Positions 1-10,438 of a stretch of DNA of 35,576 nucleotides are shown here, one piece after another. The position numbers were made by a program, and so were the translations under genes. How positions within the stretch are numbered: the first letter of the stretch is position 1; each line of letters begins with the position of its first letter. The notes beneath the pieces were generated by a model. The model was not told where the DNA came from. It did no database searches and was given only the letters and a program-made list of their open reading frames with translations. This DNA comes from Lysobacter sp. Its GTDB lineage: Bacteria; Pseudomonadota; Gammaproteobacteria; Burkholderiales; Usitatibacteraceae. Location of the stretch: positions 1-35,576 of the forward strand of contig JAMPXV010000006.1 in NCBI GenBank assembly GCA_023700985.1, in the 5' to 3' direction.

Positions 1-69
1 GCAGCCGATGAGCGGCGGCGTCTTGGCCTTCAGGAAGTCGAATTGATCAGCGAGTTTTTCTTTAAGCAT
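1..69 (-). CDS. pilM: Type IV pilus assembly protein PilM, N-terminal fragment (continues off the left edge)
   Basis: Reverse complement from 69 reads MLKEKLADQFDFLKAKTPPLIGC, which resembles the PilM N-terminus (F-LK-K-PPLIGIDI). It is divergent from mrcA, a common proteobacterial arrangement. Confidence 0.75.
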   Translation of the reverse strand, partial: MLKEKLADQFDFLKAKTPPLIGC

Positions 70-108
70 GGTGGAGGCTTAGCACCCACTGCGAAGAATC
101 TACTTTAG

Positions 109-137
109 ATGCTAGCAACAAGTCCTAGGAGTGTAAA
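109..137 (-). promoter_or_regulatory. Putative sigma70 promoter for pilM
   Basis: Minus strand TTTACA (137-132), 17-nt spacer, TAGCAT (114-109), upstream of the pilM ATG at 69. Confidence 0.4.
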
Positions 138-245
138 GCATTTTGTCGGCGGGCCCCGGGAACCCCCGCCCGTCTATAATGTCTTCCGTCTTTCCCCGCC
201 CGGCGGGGACCGGATTGCTTGTCCTTCCGCCAGGCTCGCCTGCCC

Positions 246-2573
246 ATGACTTCCCGTTGGTGGTTCTACCCCTCGCTCGTCGCCGCGTCGTTGGTCCTCG
301 TCGCCGCGGGGGTGGGGGCGCTCACGGTCATCCTGCTCTGGCCGAACCTGCCCTCGCTGGAGGCCCTGACCGACTACCGGCCGAAGATCCCGCTGCGGGT
401 CTACAGCGCCGAGGGAGAGCTGATCGGGGAGTTCGGCGAGGAAAAGCGGGCCGTCGTGAGGATCGAGAACGTGCCGCCGGTGATGAAGCACGCGATCCTC
501 GCGGCCGAGGACGACAGGTTCTACGAGCACGGGGGTGTCGACTACGCCGGGGTGGCGCGCGCGGCGGTGGCCAACCTGCAGGGTCGGCGGGAGGGGGCGA
601 GCACCATCACCATGCAGGTCGCGAGGACGTTCTTCCTCACCCGCGAGAAGACCATCGCCCGCAAGCTCTCCGAGATCCTGCTCGCCTTCAAGATCGAGGC
701 GAGCCTCACCAAGGACCAGATCCTCGAGCTGTACGTGAACCAGATCTTCCTCGGCAGCCGGGCCTACGGGTTCGCCTCGGCCGCCAACGTCTACTTCGGC
801 AAGAGCCTCTCGGAGCTCACGGCGGCGGAGGCGGCGATGCTCGCGGGGCTGCCCCAGGCACCCTCCCGGCAGAACCCCTTCGTCAACCCGAAGCGGGCCC
901 AGCAGCGCCAGCATTACGTCCTGCGCCGGATGAGCGAGGTGGGATGGCTTCCCGCGGAAGACTACCGGCGCGCGCTGGCCGAGCCGCTCCGGCTGAACGC
1001 GAACGCCCGTGACACCTACGCGCTGAAGGCCGACTACGTGGCCGAAATGGCGAGGGCGGCAGTCTTCGAGCAGTACGGCGAATCGGCCTACGTGAGCGGC
1101 ATCCGGGTGGAGACCACGATCCGCCGGCAGGACCAGGAGGCGGCGAACGCCGGCCTGCGGCAGGGGGTCCTCGACTACGACCGTCGCCATGGCTACCGCG
1201 GTCCGGAGGCCTACGTGAGCCTGCCGGCCGGGTCCGGGCCGGAGATCGAGGAGGCCGTCGAGGAAGCCCTCCTGGACCGGGAGTCGGTCGGGGACCTGGT
1301 GGCCGCCGTGGTGGTCCAGGCCACGCCGCGCGAAGTCGTGGCCGTCATGAGGCGCGGCGACGTCGTGAAGATCGGCGGCGAAGGCCTGAAGTTCGTCGCC
1401 CGGGCCCTGGTCGACCGGTCGAATCCCGACCGTGCCATTCGCCGGGGGGCGGTGATACGCCTGGCGCCGGGCGAAAAGGGGGCGTGGAACGTCGCGCAGG
1501 TGCCCAAGATCGAGGCGGCCCTCGTGGCGCTCGACCCCGCCAACGGCGGCATCCGCGCCCTCGCGGGCGGGTTCGACTTCAACGCGAGCAAGTTCAACCA
1601 CGTCACCCAGGCCTGGCGGCAGCCGGGCTCCAGCTTCAAGCCCTTCATATATTCAGGGGCGCTGGAGAAGGGGTTCACCCCGGCCACCGTCCTGAACGAC
1701 GCCCCGTTCGTGATCGACGCGGCCAAGACCGGCGGCCAGCTGTGGGAACCGAAGAACTACGACGGCAAGTACGAGGGCCCGATGCGGCTTCGCACGGCGA
1801 TCGCCAAGTCCAAGAACATGGTCTCCATCCGCCTGCTGCAGGCGATCGGCCCCGACTACGCACAGGACTACATCCAGAGGTTCGGGTTCGACCCGAAGCT
1901 GCACCCCCCGTACCTCACCATGGCGCTCGGCGCCGGATCCGTCACGCCCCTGCAGATGGCGAGCGCCTACGCGGTGTTCGCCAATGGCGGCTTCCGGGTG
2001 AAGCCCTGGTTCATCTCCCGCATCCTCGACAACCGGGGCACGACGCTCTACGAGGCGAAGCCGGAGGTGGCCGGGGAAGACGCCGAGCGGGTGCTCGATC
2101 CGCGCAACGCGTTCCTGATGTCGAGCCTCATGCGCGACGTGGTGCGCCAGGGCACTGCCGTGCGGGCGATGTCGCTGGGCCGTCACGACCTCGCCGGCAA
2201 GACGGGCACCACCAACGACCACGTTGACGCCTGGTTCGCCGGCTACCAGGCGTCGCTGGTGGCGGTCGCGTGGATCGGCTTCGACACGCCCGCCCCCATG
2301 GGCGCCAACGAAACGGGCAGCCAAGCGGCCCTGCCGATGTGGATGACCTATATGTCCCGGACCCTCAAGGGCGTGCCGGAAGCGGAGCTCGAGCCCCCGG
2401 AAGGCGTGGTCGCGGTTTCCATCGACCCCGCCACGGGGATGCGCGAGACGGACGGCCGCAGCACGACGCTCGAGTTCTTCTACAGGGAATCGATTCCGGG
2501 CAGCGGCCCGGAAGGCGGGGCGGCCCGGGACTCGGCCCGCCCCCCCGAGGAAGTGAAGAACCAGATCTTCTAG
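246..2573 (+). CDS. mrcA: Penicillin-binding protein 1A (bifunctional transglycosylase/transpeptidase)
   Basis: TM segment at the N-terminus; transglycosylase motif EDDRFYEHGGVD; transpeptidase motifs SSFK, SKN and KTGTTND. ATG at 246 is preferred over the TTG at 219. Confidence 0.95.
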   Translation: MTSRWWFYPSLVAASLVLVAAGVGALTVILLWPNLPSLEALTDYRPKIPLRVYSAEGELIGEFGEEKRAVVRIENVPPVMKHAILAAEDDRFYEHGGVDYAGVARAAVANLQGRREGASTITMQVARTFFLTREKTIARKLSEILLAFKIEASLTKDQILELYVNQIFLGSRAYGFASAANVYFGKSLSELTAAEAAMLAGLPQAPSRQNPFVNPKRAQQRQHYVLRRMSEVGWLPAEDYRRALAEPLRLNANARDTYALKADYVAEMARAAVFEQYGESAYVSGIRVETTIRRQDQEAANAGLRQGVLDYDRRHGYRGPEAYVSLPAGSGPEIEEAVEEALLDRESVGDLVAAVVVQATPREVVAVMRRGDVVKIGGEGLKFVARALVDRSNPDRAIRRGAVIRLAPGEKGAWNVAQVPKIEAALVALDPANGGIRALAGGFDFNASKFNHVTQAWRQPGSSFKPFIYSGALEKGFTPATVLNDAPFVIDAAKTGGQLWEPKNYDGKYEGPMRLRTAIAKSKNMVSIRLLQAIGPDYAQDYIQRFGFDPKLHPPYLTMALGAGSVTPLQMASAYAVFANGGFRVKPWFISRILDNRGTTLYEAKPEVAGEDAERVLDPRNAFLMSSLMRDVVRQGTAVRAMSLGRHDLAGKTGTTNDHVDAWFAGYQASLVAVAWIGFDTPAPMGANETGSQAALPMWMTYMSRTLKGVPEAELEPPEGVVAVSIDPATGMRETDGRSTTLEFFYRESIPGSGPEGGAARDSARPPEEVKNQIF

Positions 2574-2597
2574 GACGGGAAGCGGCGGGAGGAGGCA

Positions 2598-4240
<1,643 letters not shown>

Positions 4241-4308
4241 TTAGCATGGCAGCCGACTCTGATCGCTTGAAGGGTGACTCCTTCCCCGCTTCTCCTCCCT
4301 GAGCGGGC

Positions 4309-4334
4309 GCCTTAATTCCCATTAAGGCTTTTTT
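4309..4334 (+). terminator. Intrinsic terminator, plus-strand orientation
   Basis: GCCTTAAT (4309-4316), TCCC loop, ATTAAGGC (4321-4328), followed by TTTTTT (4329-4334): perfect 8-bp stem, 4-nt loop, U6. Confidence 0.75.
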
Positions 4335-4369
4335 GCCCCGGCCTTATTCCCCTTTTGCCGGGGCTTTTT
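4335..4369 (+). terminator. Second tandem intrinsic terminator, plus-strand orientation
   Basis: GCCCCGGC (4335-4342) and GCCGGGGC (4357-4364) followed by TTTTT (4365-4369). It spans the engB stop codon. Confidence 0.65.
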
Positions 4370-4964
4370 GTTTGTGCGCCGCCACCCAGGCCTCTATGCA
4401 GGCCTGTGCCTCCACCGTGCCGGTGCGCTTGAGGCTCGAGAAGAGCTGCGCCGTGGCCCCGGGATAGACCTGCGCGAGGTCCTTGCGGGCCTGGGCCAGG
4501 GTGCGCTGTGCCGCCTGTGCCGAGAGCTTGTCGGACTTGGAGAGCAGCACGTGGACCTGCCGCCCGGAGGGCAGCAGCCAGTCGAGCAGGCGCCGGTCCT
4601 GGGGCGTCAGCGGATGGCGGGAGTCCATCACGATCACGACGCCGGCCAGCGCACGGCGATGGAACACGTACTCCCCCACGAGCGTGTCCCAGTGCCGCCG
4701 CACCGCGAGAGGGACCCCCGCGTAGCCGTACCCGGGCAGGTCGACGAGGAAAGCGTCCTCGTCCACGGCGAAGAAGTTGATGAGCTGGGTCCGCCCGGGC
4801 GTCTTGCTCACGAAGGCGAGGCGGCGGCGGCCCGCCAGCGTGTTCAGCGCGCTGGACTTCCCGGCATTGGAGCGGCCGATGAACGCGATCTCGGGGAGCG
4901 TATCGCCGGGCAGCAGCTTCGGGTCGTGGACGGAGAGGTGGTAGCGGGCGTTCTCGATGCGCAT
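4344..4964 (-). CDS. engB: Ribosome biogenesis GTP-binding protein EngB/YihA/YsxC
   Basis: G1 motif GRSNAGKSS, VSKTPGRTQLINFF, DLPGYGYAGV, LLSKSDKLS. MRIENARYH start chosen at 4964; the ORF is open to 5015. Confidence 0.92.
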   Translation of the reverse strand: MRIENARYHLSVHDPKLLPGDTLPEIAFIGRSNAGKSSALNTLAGRRRLAFVSKTPGRTQLINFFAVDEDAFLVDLPGYGYAGVPLAVRRHWDTLVGEYVFHRRALAGVVIVMDSRHPLTPQDRRLLDWLLPSGRQVHVLLSKSDKLSAQAAQRTLAQARKDLAQVYPGATAQLFSSLKRTGTVEAQACIEAWVAAHKQKAPAKGE

Positions 4965-5072
4965 GGAGGGGCTCAGGGTTGCGGCGTTGCCCCATCCCGC
5001 GGGCTGGCGGCACAAGGGTCGGCTACGGTAAAATCGCCGGGTTCAAGCGACTCGACAGACAGAGGACCGGCA

Positions 5073-5693
5073 ATGCGTGCAATCCAAGGGTGGGCGGGGC
5101 TCATGGCGGTAGTCTACGCAACGCTGGCACAGGGTGCTGCGCCGGCACCTGCGCCGAAGCCCGATCTCGAGCGCGGCAAGCAGGTTGCGGCGACCGTCTG
5201 CGCGGCTTGCCACGGACCGGACGGCAACAGCCCCGCGCCGGCCAATCCCATCCTGGCGGGCCAGCACGCGGACTATCTTGCCGCCCAGCTTGCCGCCTAC
5301 AAGTCGGGCGCGCGCGCCAATCCGATCATGGCGGGCATGACCGCCGCCCTCACCCCGGAGGACATGCGCAACGTCGCCGCGTGGTTCGCGAAGCAGACGC
5401 CCCGGCCGTCCGCGGCCAAGGACAAGGCGCTTGCCCTGCGTGGCGAGCAGATCTGGCGAGGCGGCATTCGCCAGGGCAACGTCCCGGCCTGCGCCGGCTG
5501 CCACGGTGCCGCCGGTGCCGGCATCCCCTCCCAGTACCCCCGCCTCGCCGGCCAGTACGCGGACCTCACGCTCGCGTGGCTCAAGGCCTTCGCCAGCGGC
5601 GGCCGCGCCAACGCCATGATGGGGCCGATCGCCGCCAAGATGTCCGAGGCGGACATGAAGGCGGTCTCGGAGTACGTCGCCGGGCTTCGCTAG
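5073..5693 (+). CDS. Diheme cytochrome c4
   Basis: Signal peptide followed by two CXXCH motifs (CAACH, CAGCH) in a duplicated cytochrome c fold; divergent from engB. Confidence 0.9.
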   Translation: MRAIQGWAGLMAVVYATLAQGAAPAPAPKPDLERGKQVAATVCAACHGPDGNSPAPANPILAGQHADYLAAQLAAYKSGARANPIMAGMTAALTPEDMRNVAAWFAKQTPRPSAAKDKALALRGEQIWRGGIRQGNVPACAGCHGAAGAGIPSQYPRLAGQYADLTLAWLKAFASGGRANAMMGPIAAKMSEADMKAVSEYVAGLR

Positions 5694-5738
5694 CCCCGGC
5701 GTCACCTCGCGCGGCCTGTCCGCGCGTTGCGGGGGCCT

Positions 5739-7028
5739 CTAGGCCGCCCGTGATTCCCCGAACGCCTCGCGGGCCGCCGCAAGCGTCGCCTCGATCTCGG
5801 CGGTGCCGTGCGCGGCGGAAACGAAGCCGGCCTCGAATGCCGACGGCGCCAGGTACACCCCGCGGCGAAGCATGGCGTGGAAGAAGCGGTTGAACGCCTC
5901 CTTGTCGCTTTCCATCACCTGGGCGAACGTCGCCGGCGCGGTGGCCCGGAAGAAGATCCCGAACATGCCGCCCAGCGATGCCGCGCTGAAGGCGACGCCT
6001 GCCTGGCCCGCTTCGCGAACGAGGCCCTCGGCAAGGGCCGACGTCGTGGCCGAAAGCGCCTCGAAGAATCCGGGCGCCAACACGCGCTTGAGGGTCGCGA
6101 GCCCGGCCGTCACCGCGACGGGGTTCCCGGACAGCGTGCCTGCCTGGTAGACGGGTCCCACGGGCGCGAGCTTCGCCATGATGTCGCGGCGGCCGCCGAA
6201 GGCGCCCACGGGCATGCCACCGCCGATCACCTTGCCCAGCGTGGTGAGGTCGGGGCGGATCCCGAACACGCCCTGCGCGCCCTGCGGGCCGACGCGAAAC
6301 CCGGTCATCACCTCGTCGAAGATGAGGACCGCGCCGTGCTCGGTGCACAGGCGGCGCAGGGTCTCGACGAAGTCCTGCGATGGCCGGATGAAGTTCATGT
6401 TCCCCGCGACGGGCTCGAGGACCACGGCGGCGATCTCCGCCCCGTAGCGCCGGAACGCGTCCTCGGCCTGCTGCGGGTCGTTGTAGTCGAGGACGAGGGT
6501 CTTCGAGGTGAGCTCGGGAGGCACGCCGGCGGAGGTGGGGTTGCCGAAGGTGAGGGCACCGGAACCCGCCTTCACCAGCAGGAAATCGCTGTGGCCGTGG
6601 TAGCAGCCCTCGAACTTCACGATCAGGGAACGGCCCGTGAATCCCCGCGCCAGGCGCAGGGCGCTCATCACGGCCTCCGTGCCGGAGCTCACGAGACGCA
6701 CCTGCTCGATCGACGGGAGGCTGCGCGTGATGAGCTCCGCCATCTCCAGCTCGAGCTCGGTCGGCGCGCCGAAGGAAAGCCCGCGCGAGGCCGCGGCGGC
6801 GATTTCCGCGAGGACCTCCGGGTGCGCGTGGCCGAGGATGGCCGGGCCCCACGAGCCCACGTAGTCGATGTACCGGTTGCCGTCGACGTCGACAAGCCAG
6901 GCGCCCTTTCCCTCGCGGAAGAAGATGGGCGTCCCGCCGACCGCGCGAAAGGCGCGAACGGGCGAGTTCACGCCGCCGGGAATGACCCGCTGCGAGGCTT
7001 CAAAGAGCTGCTGGCTGCGTTCGTACAT
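5739..7028 (-). CDS. hemL: Glutamate-1-semialdehyde 2,1-aminomutase
   Basis: [74 protein letters not shown]. Confidence 0.96.
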   Translation of the reverse strand: MYERSQQLFEASQRVIPGGVNSPVRAFRAVGGTPIFFREGKGAWLVDVDGNRYIDYVGSWGPAILGHAHPEVLAEIAAAASRGLSFGAPTELELEMAELITRSLPSIEQVRLVSSGTEAVMSALRLARGFTGRSLIVKFEGCYHGHSDFLLVKAGSGALTFGNPTSAGVPPELTSKTLVLDYNDPQQAEDAFRRYGAEIAAVVLEPVAGNMNFIRPSQDFVETLRRLCTEHGAVLIFDEVMTGFRVGPQGAQGVFGIRPDLTTLGKVIGGGMPVGAFGGRRDIMAKLAPVGPVYQAGTLSGNPVAVTAGLATLKRVLAPGFFEALSATTSALAEGLVREAGQAGVAFSAASLGGMFGIFFRATAPATFAQVMESDKEAFNRFFHAMLRRGVYLAPSAFEAGFVSAAHGTAEIEATLAAAREAFGESRAA

Positions 7029-7680
7029 GGGTGTCGTCTTCCGTTTCGAAGGGTCGTGAGAGGGCGCGGGCGGCGGCGGCCACGTCCGGCGCGTCGAAGA
7101 GCGAGGAGATCACCGCCAGCATGTCTGCCCCGGCCGCGACGGCTTCGGCGGCATTGGCCTGCGTGATGCCGCCGATGGCCGCGACGGGAAGTCCGGTCAG
7201 GCGCCCGGCCTCGCCGAGCGCGGCCAGACCCGAGCGCACCGCCTGCGGCTTCGTCGCGGAGGCGAACACGCTGCCGATGCCCACGTAGTCCGCGCCCGCT
7301 TCGGCGGCCGCCACCGCGAGCGCGACGTCGTCGTAGCAGGACACGCCCAGGATCGCCCCGGGCAGGCGGCTGCGCGCCTCGCGCGGGTCGCCGTCGTCGC
7401 GGCCCAGGTGCAGCCCGTCGGCGTCGAGGACGATTGCCAACGCGAGGTCGTCGTTCACGATGAGGGGCACGCCGCGCTCCCGGCACAGGGCAAGGAGCGA
7501 TTCGGCCTGCACGCGCCGTTCCCGGGCGGCCAGCCGCTTCGCACGGTACTGGACGAGACGCGCGCCGCCCTCGATGGCACGATCCACCAGGTCGCGCAGC
7601 CGGGCGAGGTCGTCGATCTCGGGCGTGACGGCATAGAGGCCACGCAGCCGCCGCCTTCGCTCACTCGCGCTCGTCGTCAT
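7000..7680 (-). CDS. thiE: Thiamine-phosphate synthase
   Basis: [52 protein letters not shown]. Start at MTTSASERR (7680). Confidence 0.92.
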   Translation of the reverse strand: MTTSASERRRRLRGLYAVTPEIDDLARLRDLVDRAIEGGARLVQYRAKRLAARERRVQAESLLALCRERGVPLIVNDDLALAIVLDADGLHLGRDDGDPREARSRLPGAILGVSCYDDVALAVAAAEAGADYVGIGSVFASATKPQAVRSGLAALGEAGRLTGLPVAAIGGITQANAAEAVAAGADMLAVISSLFDAPDVAAAARALSRPFETEDDTHVRTQPAAL

Positions 7681-8491
7681 CGGCGTCGCGAGCCCAGAAC
7701 AGGCGATCGGGGATGTGCTGTCCCATGCCCGGCCGGAACGCCCGCGCCAGCGCCTGCCAGGTGTAGTCCTGGGCTTCGTGGACGGCCTCGGCCACCTCGA
7801 GGCCGCGCGCAAGGTTGGCCGCGATGGCCGACGCGAGCGTGCACCCCGAGCCGTGGAAGCTGCCGGGCAGGCGCTGCCAGGTGTCGGAACGGATAATGCC
7901 GTCGCGGTGATGCAGCGTGTTCACCACGGACGCCGTGGCATCGTGCGTTCCCGTGACCAGCACGTACTCGCAACCCGCGTCGAGGAGGCGGCGGGCGCAC
8001 TCGGCGTGGTCGGGATCCTCGTCGTCGTCCACCTCCGCGAGCCGGCGCAACTCGGGGATGTTGGGTGTCACGACCGTGCTCTGGGGCACGAGGAGCTCGC
8101 GAATCGCGGCGATCAGGTCCTCGCCGCCGAACTCGTCGCCCCTGCCCGAGGCAAGGACCGGGTCCAGGACCAGGGGGATGTCCGGATAGTCCGACACGAT
8201 CTCGGCCACCACGGTGACGATGTCGGAGGAGGCGAGCACCCCCACCTTGAACGCCACGACCGGGATGTCCTCGAGGATGCAGCGCGCCTGGTCGGCGACC
8301 CAGTCGGGGTCGAGCGCGAGGAAGCCCTCCACGCCCGCGGTGTCCTGCACCGTGATGGCCGTGACCACCGATAGCGGGTGGCATCCCATGCTGGCAAGCG
8401 TGAGGATGTCGGCCTGCAGCCCGGCGCCCGAAGTCGGGTCGGTGGCCGCGAAGGTGAGGACGGCGGGGGGAACGGGGGGCTGGGCAGGCAT
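7661..8491 (-). CDS. thiD: Hydroxymethylpyrimidine/phosphomethylpyrimidine kinase
   Basis: TFAATDPTSGAGLQADILTLASMGCHPLSVVTAITVQDT; LVLDPVLASGRGD; FHGSGCTLASAIAANLA. ATG at 8491 preferred. Confidence 0.94.
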   Translation of the reverse strand: MPAQPPVPPAVLTFAATDPTSGAGLQADILTLASMGCHPLSVVTAITVQDTAGVEGFLALDPDWVADQARCILEDIPVVAFKVGVLASSDIVTVVAEIVSDYPDIPLVLDPVLASGRGDEFGGEDLIAAIRELLVPQSTVVTPNIPELRRLAEVDDDEDPDHAECARRLLDAGCEYVLVTGTHDATASVVNTLHHRDGIIRSDTWQRLPGSFHGSGCTLASAIAANLARGLEVAEAVHEAQDYTWQALARAFRPGMGQHIPDRLFWARDADDDERE

Positions 8492-8516
8492 GGAAGCGGA
8501 GGGGGACGCGGGGTAA

Positions 8517-8572
8517 ACTGCCGGCTGGCCGCGAGCCGAGGGGGCTGAGAGTCGCCACCCCGGCCCGGCAGT
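8517..8572. other. Long imperfect hairpin in the thiD/rubredoxin divergent region
   Basis: ACTGCCGG (8517-8524) pairs with CCGGCAGT (8565-8572); further internal GC pairing (for example GGGG with CCCC around GGCTGAGAGTCGCCACCCC). Confidence 0.5.
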
Positions 8573-8638
8573 CACGGCGTGCAGGGTTTCCTGTCCGCTC
8601 ATTCTACCCACATCCGCCGCCGCCACCTCCGACCCGCC

Positions 8639-8830
8639 ATGTCCACCGCCCCCGCTCCCGCCCCGTATCGAACCTGGATGTGCCTGGTCTGCGGATTCGT
8701 CTACGACGAGGCGGCGGGCTCGCCCGAGGACGGTCTCGTGCCCGGCACGCGCTGGGAGGACGTTCCCGCCAACTGGAGCTGCCCGGAATGCGGCGCGCGC
8801 AAGGACGACTTCGAGATGGTGGAGATCTGA
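8639..8830 (+). CDS. Rubredoxin
   Basis: 63-aa protein with [13 protein letters not shown] and [15 protein letters not shown]. Confidence 0.95.
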   Translation: MSTAPAPAPYRTWMCLVCGFVYDEAAGSPEDGLVPGTRWEDVPANWSCPECGARKDDFEMVEI

Positions 8831-9056
8831 ACGTTACATTCGCAACATTTCGAAGTCGCGGCAGGTTGCGGCGCTTGAGTCTTGTTTCCGGGGATCAAGT
8901 AACATAGTGTTGTTTTGTTAAGGATCGACGATCCAGGGAGTCGCCGGAGAGCGAACGCGAAGGTGGTGCCGGCCAGATCGGGGCCCGGGCGGGAGGCGGG
9001 AGCCGCGCGGGAATGAGTCTTCGGCGCCTTGGAAGCGGCAAAACATCGAGGAAGGC

Positions 9057-9458
9057 GTGGCGGAAACGAAGACTCTTGCCGGCGTGCGGGTGATGGTGAT
9101 CGACGACAGCAACACCATTCGTCGAAGCGCCGAGATCTTCCTCATGCAGGCCGGCTGCCAGGTCATCCTGGCGGAGAACGGCTTCGACGCGCTCGCGAAG
9201 ATCGCCGACCACGAGCCGGACCTCATCTTCGTGGACATCATGATGCCGCGGCTCGACGGCTACCAGACCTGCGCCCTCATCAAGAAAAGCGGCAAGCACC
9301 ACGCCACGCCGGTCATCATGCTCTCGTCCAAGGACAGCCTGTTCGACCGCGCGCGCGGGCGGATGGTCGGCTCCGACGAGTACCTCACCAAGCCTTTCAC
9401 GAAGGAAAGCCTGCTCCGGGCGGTCGAGACACACCTCGCCCACCGCAGCACGGCCTGA
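9057..9458 (+). CDS. pilG: Response regulator PilG (CheY-like REC domain)
   Basis: Receiver motifs VIDDSNTIRRSAE, FVDIMMPRLDGYQTC, MLSSKDSLFDRARGRMVGSDEYLTKPF; first gene of a Pil-Chp operon. Confidence 0.92.
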   Translation: MAETKTLAGVRVMVIDDSNTIRRSAEIFLMQAGCQVILAENGFDALAKIADHEPDLIFVDIMMPRLDGYQTCALIKKSGKHHATPVIMLSSKDSLFDRARGRMVGSDEYLTKPFTKESLLRAVETHLAHRSTA

Positions 9459-9492
9459 CGAAACGGACACCACGTAACGGAGCGAAATCCAA

Positions 9493-9858
9493 ATGCCCAT
9501 CAAGAAAGTCATGGTTGTTGACGACTCGCCGACGGAGCGGGCCTATCTCGATAATCTCCTCAAGAAGAAGGGCTTCGAGGTGATCCTCATCGACAGCGGC
9601 GAGGCGGCCATCGAGCGCGCCAAGAGCGACAAGCCTGATCTCATCCTCATGGACGTCGTGATGCCGGGGCTCAACGGGTTCCAGGCAACCCGCGCGATCA
9701 CGCGGGACGAGGCGACCAAGCACATCCCGGTGATCATCTGCACGACGAAGGACCAGGAGACGGACAAGATCTGGGGCCTGAGGCAGGGCGCCAAGGACTA
9801 CGTCACGAAGCCGATCAACGAAGCCGACCTGATCGACAAGATCAAGTCGTTCGGCTGA
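9493..9858 (+). CDS. pilH: Response regulator PilH (CheY-like REC domain)
   Basis: KKVMVVDDSPTERAYLDNLL, LILMDVVMPGLNGFQATR, ICTTKDQETDKIWGLRQGAKDYVTKP. Confidence 0.92.
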   Translation: MPIKKVMVVDDSPTERAYLDNLLKKKGFEVILIDSGEAAIERAKSDKPDLILMDVVMPGLNGFQATRAITRDEATKHIPVIICTTKDQETDKIWGLRQGAKDYVTKPINEADLIDKIKSFG

Positions 9859-9871
9859 GGCGCCACGCCCC

Positions 9872-10387
9872 TTGGCGCGACGCACCGGACTTCGCGAGTT
9901 CCAGCTTTCGGTCGCCGAGCGGCTGCGTACCGCCGCGACCCGGGCGGCGCTTTCGTCGAAGCTGGGGTTCCAGGTCGCGGGTGCGAACTGGTTCGTGGCA
10001 CTCCACCAGGTGAGCGAGGTGATCCCGATGCCGGCGTTCGTGCCGGTGCCGCTGACGCAGCCCTGGTTCCGCGGGGTCGCCAACGTGCGGGGGAACCTCT
10101 GCAGCATCGTCGACTTCTCCGCCTTCCAGGGCGGCGAGCCGGCAGCCGTCGGGACCGAGCGGCGGGTGATCCTGGTATCCGACAAGCTCGTGGCGGGCGC
10201 CGGCCTCCTCGTTTCCCGGATGCTCGGGCTGCGCAACCCCGAGCACTTCACCCCCGCAGAGCGTCCTCAGGACGCGCCGGCCTGGCTTGGCGCGGTCTTC
10301 CACGACGCCTCGGGCGCAACCTGGCATGAACTCGACCTCGCGCGCCTCGCCCAGGAGCGGCGTTTCCTGGAGGTCGGAAGCCACTAG
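9872..10387 (+). CDS. pilI: Chemotaxis adaptor PilI (CheW-like)
   Basis: CheW-like sequence WFVALHQVSEVIPMP...WFRGVANVRGNLCSIVDFSAF, between pilH and pilJ; TTG start. Confidence 0.88.
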   Translation: MARRTGLREFQLSVAERLRTAATRAALSSKLGFQVAGANWFVALHQVSEVIPMPAFVPVPLTQPWFRGVANVRGNLCSIVDFSAFQGGEPAAVGTERRVILVSDKLVAGAGLLVSRMLGLRNPEHFTPAERPQDAPAWLGAVFHDASGATWHELDLARLAQERRFLEVGSH

Positions 10388-10438
10388 GGCGGGGACCGCG
10401 AGTCGCCGCCCACGATACCCAGCTGCACGGAGAACACC

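Noticed and set aside
4368-5072. Extended N-terminus of the cytochrome c4 ORF (441-aa version)
   Set aside because: The extra sequence is antisense to engB. The real start with a signal peptide is at 5073.
8531-8600. Possible second TPP riboswitch (GGGGCTGAGAG ... GGCGTGCAGGG) near thiD
   Set aside because: It is on the plus strand, opposite to thiD, and lacks the essential CTTTGAACCTGA core. Kept only as a hairpin observation.
8875-8908. Possible pilG promoter (TTGAGT ... TAACAT)
   Set aside because: The spacer is 19 nt and the match is weak, so I cannot support a precise promoter call.
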